A stretch of DNA of 64,000 bases, from the NCBI RefSeq assembly GCF_029633865.1, contig NC_079213.1:109230582-109294581 (forward strand), written 5' to 3'. Under the pieces are notes generated by a model that worked only from the letters and a program-made list of their open reading frames with translations, did not search any database and was not told where the DNA came from. A program made the translations under genes and the position numbers. Positions 20,993 to 30,516 of the stretch are shown one piece after another. The first letter of the stretch is position 1. Each line of letters begins with the position of its first letter. Source of the DNA: Lampris incognitus. Lineage: Eukaryota > Chordata > Actinopteri > Lampriformes > Lampridae.

Positions 20993-21368
20993 TACCGTTC
21001 AAAAGTTTGGGATCACCCAAACAATTTCGTGTTTTCCATGAAAAGTCACACTTATTCACCACCATATGTTGTGAAATGAATAGAAAATAGAGTCAAGACA
21101 TTGACAAGGTTAGAAATAATGATTTTTATTTGAAATAAGATTTTTTTTACATCAAACTTTGCTTTCGTTAAAGAATCCTCCATTTGCAGCAATTACAGCA
21201 TTGCAGACCTTTGGCATTCTAGCTGTTAATTTGTTGAGGTAATCTGGAGAAATTGCACCCCACGCTTCCAGAAGCAGCTCCCACAAGTTGGATTGGTTGG
21301 ATGGGCACTTCTTTGAGCAGATTGAGTTTCTGGAGCATCACATTTGTGGGGTCAATTAAACGCTCAAA

Positions 21369-21563
21369 ATGGCCAGAAAAAGAGAACTTTCATCTGAAAC
21401 TCGACAGTCTATTCTTGTTCTTAGAAATGAAGGCTATTCCATGCGAGAAATTGCTAAGAAATTGAAGATTTCCTACACCGGTGTGTACTACTCCCTTCAG
21501 AGGACAGCACAAACAGGCTCTAACAGGTACTATTTAATGAAGATGCCAGTTGGGGACCTGTGA
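21369..21563 (+). pseudogene. Tc1-like transposase N-terminus, left arm
   Basis: The frame MARKRELSSETRQSILVL … QTGSN is intact and then runs into foreign codons (RYYLMKMPVGDL) where the palindrome turns. It holds only the first helix-turn-helix. Confidence 0.8.
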
Positions 21564-21807
21564 GGCGTCTGTTTCTCAAACTAGAGACTCTAATGTACTT
21601 ATCTTCTTGCTCAGTTGTGCAACGCGGCCTCCCACTTCTTTTTCTACTCTGGTTAGAGCCTGTTTGTGCTGTCCTCTGAAGGGAGTAGTACACACCGGTG
21701 TAGGAAATCTTCAATTTCTTAGCAATTTCTCGCATGGAATAGCCTTCATTTCTAAGAACAAGAATAGACTGTCGAGTTTCAGATGAAAGTTCTCTTTTTC
21801 TGGCCAT
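21520..21807 (-). pseudogene. Tc1-like transposase N-terminus, right arm plus loop
   Basis: Same start as the left arm, on the opposite strand. It extends through GRPRCTTEQ to TGPQLASSLNST before the junction. Identical length to 34-321 in copy 1, with few substitutions. Confidence 0.8.
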
Positions 21808-22183
21808 TTTGAGCGTTTAATTGATCCCACAAATGTGATGCTCCAGAAACTCAATCTGCTCAAAGAAGTGCCCATCCAACCAATCCAACTTGTGGGAGCT
21901 GCTTCTGGAAGCGTGGGGTGCAATTTCTCCAGATTACCTCAACAAATTAACAGCTAGAATGCCAAAGGTCTGCAATGCTGTAATTGCTGCAAATGGAGGA
22001 TTCTTTGACGAAAGCAAAGTTTGATGTAAAAAAAATCTTATTTCAAATACAAATCATTATTTCTAACCTTGTCAATGTCTTGACTCTATTTTCTATTCAT
22101 TTCACAACATATGGTGGTGAATAAGTGTGACTTTTCATGGAAAACACAAAATTGTTTGGGTGATCCCAAACTTTTGAACGGTA

Positions 22184-22186
<3 letters not shown>

Positions 22187-22247
<61 letters not shown>
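22187..22247. repeat. (AT)n microsatellite at right end of Tc1 palindrome
   Basis: TA repeats followed by a T run, directly abutting the terminal repeat. Confidence 0.95.
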
Positions 22248-22261
<14 letters not shown>

Positions 22262-22299
22262 GCTGCTTTTTTGCTGAGCACTATCCCTACCGTTGAGTG

Positions 22300-23235
22300 T
22301 TTCTTTTGACAACAGCCCGAATGGAAGTGTCACATCTTGGTACATAGAGAAAGCCGTTTTTCTCCTTAGACTCATGTGACAAGGGAATGCCAGTAGCCCT
22401 TGGTTAAATCCAGTGTTGTAAAAAAGCGAGGCGAGCCAAGCCAAGAGTTCTTTGCTTCACGGCATTGTATAGGCATCGAAGTTTGACACATCGTTCACCT
22501 TGTGGTAGTCTATGCAGAACCACACAGATCCATCGGTCTTACACATGAGGACGATGGGGCTACAACAGCCACTGCTAGACTTCTCTATTACCCCCATCTC
22601 CAGTATGGCCTTGACTTCTGCCTGAACAGTTTTTTGTTTTGTTTTTTGTTTGTTTTTTGTTTTTTTTTGTTTTTTTGGAAATGTATTTCTAATTTTTCCC
22701 TTTTTTCTCCCAATTTAGTGGCCAATCGATCCCTATTTTAGTTCAAACACCCACCCTCGTACTGCATGCGTTCGCCAGCTGCATCCCTCCGGCCGGCAGT
22801 CTCGAAGGAGACGCCTCCCCACTTTCGTGACAAGGCAAATCCAGGCCGAATCACTGCTTTTTCCAACACACCCAGAGACGCATTCATGTGATGAACACAA
22901 GCCGACTCCACCCCCCTCCCGAAGACAGCGTTGCCAATTATTGCTGCTTCGTTGAGTCCGGCCATAGTCAGCTCTGACGAGACTGGGGCGCGAACCCCGG
23001 TCCCCAGTGGGCAACTGCATTGACACAAAGCCGATGCTTAGACTGCTACTGAACAGTTTTCTTTATATGCTCGGGCAGTCGGTATGGACATGAGCGCACT
23101 GTCACGCCTGGTGATATTGCTATGCAGTGTTGTATAAGATTTGTGTGTCCTGGCAGGGGGGAGAACACATCAGCAAACCGCTGTTGCAATGAGGCAACCT
23201 CGGCTTTCTAGTGGGGCGAGAGATGATTCTCACAG
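22300..23235 (-). pseudogene. Reverse transcriptase part of the Gmr1-like element
   Basis: Downstream of the integrase, frames read AEVASLQQRFADVFSPLPG and EVKAILEMGVIEKSSSGCC. SPIVLMCKTDGSVWFCIDYHKVND follows, which has the catalytic-palm pattern of Gypsy RT, and then FYNTGFNQGLLAFP and QDVTLPFGLLS. A SINE sits between the first two parts, and several frameshifts occur. The YxDD motif is not reached before truncation. Confidence 0.7.
22634..23049 (-). mobile_element. tRNA-derived SINE, family C, inside RT
   Basis: The tRNA-like head at 22985-23049 (minus: gcagtctaagcatcggcttt, B box ggggttcgcgcccc) differs from families A and B. The tail aaattgggagaaaaaaggg resembles family A. The duplication TGAACAGTTTT lies at 22623-22633 and 23050-23060. 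Confidence 0.85.
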
Positions 23236-24600
23236 TGGAGGGAGGCAGGATTGTTTGATTTTTGTACCCCCGGCTGGCCCCAACTTATCTCTCTCTGATG
23301 CCACTATGGCCACAGAAACCAGAATCACCTCTCTCCATGCTTTTAGGATGTTTAAGTGGTAAATCGGTGTTGCACCTCCCCTGTCATTACACACACCCTC
23401 AGTTGACATCCCCTTCTCGCCGTGTGACCATGAAGGATCCTTGCCACTTGGCGAGTAATTTGAAACTGGACATTTGAAGTAACAGGAGGACTTTCTCTCC
23501 AAATTGCAAATTGACGTAGTCACGCGCCTCTATTATACAGGTGCGGCTGACATTCCTGGGCCTGGAGCAAATTCTCCCATGATAACTGCCCAAGTGTATG
23601 GAGTTTTGCTTTCAGGTCCTCTCAGGTCCATTTCTGTTTTTACTGGCACTTGGACAGCTCTCCCAGCTTTCTTTAATCAGGTCCAACACACCACTCGGCA
23701 TCCTGCCAAACAATAACTCAAAGGGGGAAAACCCCGTGAAGGCCTGGGGCACCTCCCGCACTGCAAATAACAGAGGATCTGTCCGTTTATGCCAATTTTG
23801 GCTATCCTCATGCATGAACTTACAAATCAGGTATTTAAGTGTTTTATTAAATCTCTCCATGAGCCCGTCTGTGTGGGGGGTGATACACACTCGTGCAGAT
23901 TGATTTTATGCCCAATAATTCGTATAGTTCGCGTACTGTGCATAACATAATGACGTGCCTTGGTCCATCAGAATTTCTTTTGGGATTCCGACATGGGAGA
24001 TTACACGAAACAGTGCCTGCACAACACTTTTAGCTGAGATGTTGTGCAACAGCACATCTTTGGGATAGCGTATTGCATAATCCAATATGAAAAACACAAA
24101 GCAGTATCCCCATGCACTCCAGTTTAATGGCCTAACGAGATCCATCCCAATATGTTCAAACGGGACCTCAGTTAAGGGTAATGGATGCAATGGTGCCTTT
24201 GGGTGGCCGGTAGGTTTACCAAATGACATCCACGGCAAGACACACCCCCGACGCATGTCGCCGTGAATCCCCAGCCAGTAGAATCGAGCCGGTCGACTGT
24301 TTTATTATATCCAAGCTGACCTCCCATGGGGTTGTGGTGAGCCACCTTGAACATCAGTTCCTGGTGGTTTTTCAGCACCAACAACTGAGTGTTTTCTACC
24401 CCGGCTCTAGTGTCACAACTCACTCGATGTAACTGATCTCTAATGATTGCAAAAGAGGGACGAGTGAGCGCCGCGTTCAGGTGCACATGTTTACCATCGA
24501 TGGTCATTACAGGGTCAAAGACAGAGTGCAGTGTGTCATCCTGAGTCTGTTCAATAAGGAAGTCCTCCGTTGGGCGGACTACTGGAGCCATTGTCGAATC
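23236..24600 (-). pseudogene. Integrase of the Gmr1-like element
   Basis: Order on the minus strand: zinc-binding segment with VAHHNPMGGQLGYNKTVDRL (about 24340); core with LDYAIRYPKDVLL (first Asp) and EILMDQGTSLCYA (second Asp); then TDGLMERFNKTLKYL (Glu of DDE) at about 23860. The C-terminal domain shows KLLAKWQGSFMVTRREGDV and YHLNILKAWREV. Frameshifts separate the segments. The enzyme would insert the cDNA into host DNA; it is no longer functional. Confidence 0.75.
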
Positions 24601-24952
24601 CCCCCTGTCTGTGCCTGACTCGGATGAGCTGGTGTCACCACTTAGTACCTTACACCACCCTGGCTGTCACTCTCACAACCCCACTGTTCCCTAACCACCC
24701 TGTCAAACCCTAGCCATCTGGACCGGGTGAGGGGGCTGCTGGGCCGAGAACCTGGGCTACCTACCCCACCTCCATGAAAGGGCAGGCCTTCCGCTAGTGG
24801 CTCAGCTTTTCGCAGCACTGACACTCCTGGCCTGATGTTCGAGGCGAGCCTGTGGGTCCATGAGGACAGTGGCTAACCTGGGCCCCGTGGATTAGGTATT
24901 AGGGGGTATATGCTGCTGGGTGGTGGTGTGTATGTGAGTGTGGGGGGGGGGT
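24601..24952 (-). pseudogene. Decayed gag/protease spacer of the Gmr1-like element
   Basis: Between capsid and integrase, where nucleocapsid and protease should lie. Only a loosely open frame is visible (SVLRKAEPLAEGLPFHGGG) and I find no DTG motif. Confidence 0.35.
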
Positions 24953-25255
24953 GGCGGCAGCATGGTGGCCAAGTGGTTAGCACTGTTGCTTTACAGCAAG
25001 AAGGTCCTGGGTTTGTTTGCATGTTCTCACCATGTCTGCGTGGGTTTCCGCCGGGTGTCCCAGTTTCCTCCCACCATCAAAGACATTTATGTTAGGGTTA
25101 ATGCTCCTGTCTATGCCCCTGACCAAGGCAATATGAAAGAAGAACTGAAGTTTGTCCCTGGGTGCTGCACTGTTGCTGCCCAATGCTCCTAGTTACATAG
25201 CTAGGAAGGGTTAAATGCAGAGGATGAATTTCCCCATGGGGATTAGCATACCGTA
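24953..25255 (+). mobile_element. SINE with family B-like head and a second tail type
   Basis: Head ggcggcagcatggtggccaa and gtggttagcactgttgc, then tcaaagacat, and a tail (cctgaccaaggcaat, ggttaaatgcagagg, ccccatggggatta) shared in reverse with 35680-35830. It interrupts the gag region. Confidence 0.7.
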
Positions 25256-25780
25256 ATCTTAAAGTGTGAATGCTCTGATCTCCCTCCTCGGGGCCGGGAT
25301 GGGTCGAACCATTGGCTTGCTGTGTCGGTCCTGGGTGAGAGGGACAAGATGGTCCTCTGCAAGGGCAATTGGCTTTGGCCAGGCTCTCAGCACGGTGGCA
25401 CTGGACCCAATAGGCAGTCTCAGGATGAAGGAAGGTGATAAATTGCTTCAGTGCCACTTGCTGGAAGATATAATCGCTGTCCTCCAGTTCTGGCCGCAGC
25501 CACCATCTTGCCACGTGAGGAGCCCTATAATAAAGGGACCCTAGATAAAAAGGGAGCCCTTAGAGTAAGGGTGTGAGCCCCGCCTGGTCTGGGACAGCTC
25601 ACCTGATCGCATAGTAGTCACCCTGGGAGGTGTGCATGGTGGCTTGCGCTTCCTTGGTGAGCAGGGGAAGCATGTGCAGAGCCCATTCCTCCTCCAGCTA
25701 CCCACATGCCGACACAGTGCTCTCACAGATGCAGGAATGCCTCAGGGTCGTCGACCGTTGCCATCTTAGGGAGAGTTGTC
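25256..25780 (-). pseudogene. Gag with SCAN-like capsid domain (Gmr1-like element)
   Basis: From about 25765 the minus strand reads MATVDDPEAFLHL and EEEWALHMLPLLTKEAQAT. After a short gap, RWWLRPELEDSDYIFQQV and ALKQFITFLHPETAYWVQCH follow. This succession matches the vertebrate SCAN dimerisation domain, which is thought to derive from the capsid of Gmr1-like elements. The QCH-W pattern and helix spacing are visible. CPCRGPSCPSHPG after it may be a damaged knuckle. Confidence 0.7.
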
Positions 25781-25981
25781 TGGGGCCAATGAGTTGGTGA
25801 AGCAGCCAGATCACCCCTGCGACCAACCGGAGGGGAGCGCAACAGCTCCCTCAGGAGAGCCCGGTCTTCGGCCTGCTATACAGCCATTTCTGCATCAGGC
25901 TTGGCTGTCCTGGAGGTCGGTGATCCGGTTAAGGGCTCGCCCTAGTAGAGATGCTGACTTCCTTCCATTTCCACCACTGTG

Positions 25982-26288
25982 TTAAGTCTGTTGTCCTCTG
26001 TTCAGATGGAAGGAAGGACATGGTTTTGGTGGAACACAGGCTTTTATTTACAAGATCTCTCTTATTCAAAGTCTGTCAGTCCGCACAGGCCGGTGCGCTC
26101 AGGTGCCGGGAGCTGCTGCCTCGCTCGCTCTGATCAGAGCGGTATGTGGCTTCCTTCTCAGGCTTTTCGTGCGTGTTCCACCTGATGGCTAATCAGCCTC
26201 GAAGCGTCTGCTCTCCCGTGACCCATGCCCCTCTCTCTCTCTCTCTCTCCGCTTACAGCCGACGCTAAACCATCCCCCCCCTACCACA
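25982..26288 (-). repeat. 5' LTR of the Gmr1-like element
   Basis: On the minus strand it starts TGTGGTAGGGGGG and ends near CTTAACA, with AATAAAAGCCTGTGTTCC as polyadenylation region. A (CT)n tract at 26232-26249 lies inside. Gag begins about 200 bp downstream. The partner LTR is not present in the window. Confidence 0.55.
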
Positions 26289-27167
26289 TTCCCCGTTCCC
26301 CTTTATAAATGTTCGATGTATAAAAATTTGGGGGGAGGATGGCTGGTGGTGGAGTTCAGACATTTCAACACAGAAAGACATTGACTGATAAAACATTTGC
26401 TGAATGTATATTTTAAAAAGTTTTAGAAGTACTAATACTGCTAACTTTTACGCATTAACATGATTTGTAAGTGTGCTTTACAGGCACCGTGAGGGCAGTT
26501 AGCTCAGTAATGTTTGCTATGAGGCCCACGGAGTTGGACTAAATAGGAATCCAAACGCTGATATTTTTCTTTTTATTCTTCAATATATAGAGAGACACGG
26601 TGACAGATGCACAAATCAGTGTCTCTGTAGACCCGTAGCGGTTCGTTCAATATTTCAAAAGAGAGAGGGGAAAAAAAAGTTGACTTTGTAATTACACTGA
26701 ACTCAATATTCCACTCCCATTGTTCAGCGAAGACACGGCCTTTTAAATTTTCATCGTACCGAAAGTTGAACCCTTTGAAGTACCAATCACTTGTATGTGT
26801 TCTGTCAGAAATCATTCTCTCCTGAATAGAAAAAAAAAAATGTTTTGTCTCATCACAACATCTTAACTGAAGTATGCGTGGATAACAAACCGCTAAGCAG
26901 GGAGGCCTAATTACTGATGTGCCGTGTGGCAGCTTTGAAAACATTTGCCGCGTGTAATTTTTCAAGTGCAGTATTGAGTTTGAGTTGAATGTGAATACAG
27001 ATACGGGTCCTTTATTTCCAAATAAAGAGATGGAATGGCATCATTGCACAACCGTAGCAGTGCATTCAATCGATGGCGCTATCTTGCCACTCTTGACTTC
27101 AGCAAATCACTTGACCGGCAAACCAAATATGTTTTGAGTTTCACCTTGCGAGGATAAAAAAAAAAAA
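26289..27167. other. Unique, conserved-looking non-coding region
   Basis: No repeat is recognised. 26660-26830 has a diverged tandem partner at 28767-28935, see separate entry. The remainder has AT-rich, motif-dense composition of possible regulatory DNA, without reading frames. Confidence 0.35.
26660..26830 (+). repeat. Duplicated non-coding segment, copy 1
   Basis: aactcaatattccactcccattgttcagcg and ccttttaaatt correspond to 28810-28860, with flanking similarity on both sides (gagagagg.aaaaaaa before; cctttgaagt and tcagaaa after). Copies are 2.1 kb apart in the same orientation, with no repeat-family hallmarks. Confidence 0.65.
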
Positions 27168-27252
27168 CTACCCAGGACCGACACAGCGAGCCGGCGATTC
27201 GACCCATCCCGGCCTTGAAGAGGAGATCGGAGCATTCACACTTCAAGATTAA
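27168..27252 (+). mobile_element. Isolated fragment of a Gmr1-like gag region
   Basis: ggaccgacacagcgagcc and gacccatcccggcc … gagcattcacacttcaagatt is the reverse complement of 25255-25345 within the gag region above, with point differences. It therefore derives from a second element copy in plus orientation, next to a SINE. Confidence 0.75.
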
Positions 27253-27254
27253 AA

Positions 27255-27660
27255 TGTACTCGGGTGGCGCGGCGATCTATTCCACTGCTTACCAACACGG
27301 GGATCACCGGTTCGAATCCCCGTATTACCTCCAGCTTGGTCGGGCGTCCCTGCAGACACAATTGGCCGTGTCACAATTGTGTGTGCGTGGTGGGAAGCCG
27401 GCTGTGGGTACGTGTCCTGGTCGCTGCACTAGTGCCTGTTTGGGGGGGCGGGGGGGATAGTGTGATCCTCCCATGTGCTACGCCCCCCTGGCGAAACTCC
27501 TCATTGTCAGGTGAAAAGAAGCGGCTGGCGACTCCACATGTATCGGAGGAGGCATGTGGTAGTCTGCAGCCCTCCCCGGATCGGCGGAGGGGGTGGAGCA
27601 GCGACCGGGACAGCTCGGAAGAGTGGGGTATTTGGCCAAGTACAATACAGGGGGGGGGGG
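27255..27660 (+). mobile_element. tRNA-derived SINE, family A
   Basis: Head ctcgggtggcgcggcgatct, B box ggttcgaatcccc, body as in the other A copies, and tail at 27640-27660 ending in a G run. Confidence 0.85.
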
Positions 27661-28991
27661 GCAGATGTGAGATTCAGACAGAGCGGTGCCGTTTCATTCC
27701 TCGGGAACAGACCAAAAAAAAAAATCCATGCCACCCACTTTGACCTCTAGCTCTGATTAATGATTTTAATGTGATCGTCAATAAAATGCAAACACACTTA
27801 ATATGAGGACACAACAAAATCCTACAGGGGTCAAATTATAACTGCAGGGCATGATAGATACCTGACGTTCCCTCCCTGGACATTGTCCAAATATAATATT
27901 GTATCCCAGCCGCAATTATAGAGAGCAGCAGCGGGATAGTGGCTGCTTGGAAATGAACTCGGGATCAATCTTAGCACTTATCAGGATATAAGTAACTTGG
28001 CACAGCAGAAGTTCAAGGAGACTACAGATATCCGTTTCACACCTGACGCAGTGCCGCTGCGGCAAGGGGAGGAACACTGATCCAGACTTTCGTTGTCGGC
28101 CCATTAAAATACTCTTGTGCATTTTATTATGGACATCTCAAGTGCAAAGTTTGAACTGAAAGGGGCCTCCCAACAAAGTTTAGAGATCCAGTACTTGATA
28201 GGATTACTTTTTTTTTTTTTTTTGGACGATCTCTAAAATTGGACTTTTTGAAAAATTAATACTTTACCTTGCTTCTGGTGGGGCCGGATGCAAAACGTGT
28301 ATCAGATAGTGTGATATTTTTCTTTTCGTGGTTGATAGATAGCTCCCGTTTTATTAATCTGATAAGCTGTGCAGCTCATATTCCCGATACTTGATATTTT
28401 CTTTGATTCAGAACTGGCAGAGGTGTTGATCAGTTCTGTCGATCGATAGGTGTTTGCAATTAAAAGACGCAGGAACCGACCTAGATGATATGATTAATAT
28501 AATTTCCAGCTCACTGAAATCAAATTTTCTTTGACATTGTTGGTAACCACCCTACCTATCCGAGACCCGGGGGGCATCCATATCTTTTAAATACCTCTTA
28601 CACACCTCTCTATCTAAATCAATATGGTACATTGTGATGTAAATTACCTTGTGGGCTTTAAAGTTTTCAGCTGAATGAGTGAGAGTTCAGACACTTTGAG
28701 TTATGTGGTAGACTTTTCTAATGGTACCTCATAATTTCACAGATCAATGAACATTACCTACAGCAGTTAAGAAAAAGAGAGAAAAAAAGCTGAATTTGTG
28801 ATGAGGCCAAACTCAATATTTCACTCCCATTGTTCGGCAAGGGCGCAGCCTTTTAAATTCCGATGTACTGCCAAACACTTACCACCTTTAAAGTCCAGAT
28901 CATCTCTGTGTGGCTTTAATCAGAAACCACTTCACTGGATGGAAAACAATGCTACGCTACATCAGGGAAAAGTCAGATAAGACACGTGAGG
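27661..28991. other. Unique, TAAT-rich, conserved-looking non-coding region
   Basis: 27740-28140 and 28260-28560 contain dense homeodomain-type words (gattaatgattttaatgtg, cccgttttattaatctgat, gatatgattaatataattt) and no frame or repeat. 28767-28935 is the second copy of the duplicated segment. Conservation was not measured. Confidence 0.35.
28767..28935 (+). repeat. Duplicated non-coding segment, copy 2
   Basis: Partner of 26660-26830. The best block is actcaatatttcactcccat followed by tgttcggcaagggcgcagcc and ttttaaatt. Confidence 0.65.
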
Positions 28992-29871
28992 ATAGGGGCG
29001 TCCAGGTAGTGTAGTAGTCTATTCCGTTGCCTACAAACACAGGGATCGCTGGTTCGAATCCCGGTGTACCTCCCCAGATAGCATCTGGATGTGGGCCACG
29101 TCAGGCAATGATGCGGCACTGACGGCCTTCTTCTGTCCCTGACAAAATGGATGTGAGCCTGAAGTGGCCCACATGTATAATAGCAAATATGGCCCAAATA
29201 TGCCAAATCAAATGTGGGCCTTTTTTGGTGAAGATGCGGTGCTCTCGGCAACATGTGATCTGGATGTGACCCTGAAGTGGCCCGTGTGGTAAATGGTGAA
29301 TATGGCCCGAATATCACAAAACAAATATGGCCACCTTTGGCAAATATGTGGCACATGCGGCATTGCTATGGCTTGGTTCTGGCCCAGATCTGGCAAACAG
29401 GAGCGGACTGCCCAAGTGCCATCATTCCACATGGCATGTGGGCCGGATGAAATGTCAGTGTAGGACGGGCCCGGGCCGCAGCTATTTTGCTAACTGGGTC
29501 CGGCTTGGTTGGGTGTCCCTACAAACACAGTTGGCCATGTCTGCAGGTAGGAAGCCGGATGTGGGTATGTGTCCTGGTTGCTGCACTAGCACCTCCTCTG
29601 GTCGGTTGGGGGCATCTGTTTGGGGTAGGGGTGGGGGGGGGGGGTGAATAGCTTCATCCTCCCACATGCTATGTCCCCCTGGCAAAACCCCCCGACAGTC
29701 AGGTGAAAAGAAGTGGCTGGCGACTCCACATGTACAAGAGGAGGCATGTGGTAGTCTGCAGCCCTCCCCGGATCGGCAGAGGGGGGTGGACCAGCGACCA
29801 GGATGCGCTCGGAAGAGAGGGGTAATTGGCCAAGTATAATTGGGGAGAAAAATCCACACACACAAAAAAAG
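28992..29871 (+). mobile_element. tRNA-derived SINE, family A, split by a DNA repeat
   Basis: Head 28996-29072 and remainder 29499-29870. The duplication ACGTGAGG flanks the whole (28984-28991, 29872-29879). The insert is described in the next entry. Confidence 0.85.
29073..29498. mobile_element. 426-bp MITE-like element with CCCAG ends
   Basis: It starts CCCAGATAGC and ends GCTAACTGGG, nearly perfect inverted ends, between SINE bases that join as acc-TC-cgg when it is removed. The flanking TC on both sides suggests a 2-bp target duplication. The interior has repeated tgtgggcc/ggcccacat words in both orientations. No coding potential. Confidence 0.75.
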
Positions 29872-29910
29872 ACGTGAGGTGAACAATAAGCGAAGCAGGC
29901 AAAGATCCAT

Positions 29911-30440
29911 CTCATCTTATCTTCAGCCACTTTTTCGGGGTCGGGTCGCGGTGGCTGCAAGCTAAGTAGGGCACTCCAGACGTCCCTCTCCCCAGCAACG
30001 CCCTCCAGCTCCTCCTGGGGGATCCCAAGGCGTTCCGAGGCCAGATTGCACACGTAGTCCCTCCAGCGAGTTCTGGGTCTACCCCGGGGTCTCCTCCCTG
30101 TTGGCCGTGCCCGGTAAACCTCCAAAGGAAGGCGCCAAGGAGGCATCATGATCAGATGCCCGAACCACCTCAGCTGGCTCCTTTCGATGCAAAGAAGCGG
30201 CGGCTCTACTCCGAGCTCCCTCCGCATGTGCGAGCTCCTCACCCTATCTCTAAGGCCGAGCCCAGACACCCTACGGAGGAAACTCATCTCAGCCACTTGT
30301 ATCCGCAGTCTCACCCTTTCGGTCACTACCCACAGGCGAAGATCCACCATGAGATGAGTGTTGCATGGTAGTTTTAAACCAGCAATGTTTCCTCTCTCAA
30401 GAACGCTGTCCTTACAGTGATGAGCGCAGTCCATCCCGGC
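29911..30440 (-). pseudogene. Non-LTR retrotransposon ORF2 C-terminal fragment
   Basis: The minus frame includes LRIQVAEMSFLRRVSGLGL, ERSQLRWFGHLIMMPPWRLP, GRRPRGRPRTRWRDYVCNLA and GIPQEELEGVAGERDVWSAL. This is the familiar C-terminal end of a teleost LINE polyprotein downstream of the RT. RT itself is absent (5' truncation). The frame is open for about 180 codons from 30440, so decay is slight. Confidence 0.8.
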
Positions 30441-30473
30441 CTATAATTGATTAAGTCACGATTCATAATGTGT

Positions 30474-30516
<43 letters not shown>

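Larger units (their letters stand above)
20990..22186. mobile_element. Tc1-derived palindromic (foldback) element, complete copy 2
   Basis: Both ends carry CACTACCGTTCAAAAGTTTG pointing inward. The left arm 20990-21527 is nearly the exact reverse complement of 21653-22186. Both arms encode the first about 54 codons of the same transposase. The loop 21528-21652 continues the minus-strand frame for about 40 codons. The same junctions occur in copy 1 (1-700). It is flanked by (AT)n on both sides, so the TA target duplication is hidden. Confidence 0.92.
22300..26288 (-). mobile_element. Gmr1-like LTR retrotransposon (integrase before RT), nested and truncated
   Basis: Reading from 26288 down: LTR, gag with a SCAN-like capsid, zinc-knuckle/protease region, integrase, then reverse transcriptase. 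Integrase upstream of RT is the order known for Gmr1, first described in cod, while most Ty3/Gypsy elements have the reverse. Two SINEs interrupt it (24953-25255, 22634-23049). The element stops within RT near 22300, where the T run and Tc1 palindrome begin. RNase H and the 3' LTR are not visible. Confidence 0.78.

Noticed and set aside
20745..21065. Protein with long Tyr-Ile repeat (also 10214-10477 and 22097-22444)
   Set aside because: These frames are translations of (AT)n microsatellites.
27264..27743. 159-codon plus-strand gene
   Set aside because: It lies wholly in a family A SINE; similar frames appear in other copies of the SINE.
29911..30440. Host gene with 180-codon open frame
   Set aside because: The codons match the common C-terminal end of a teleost LINE polyprotein.
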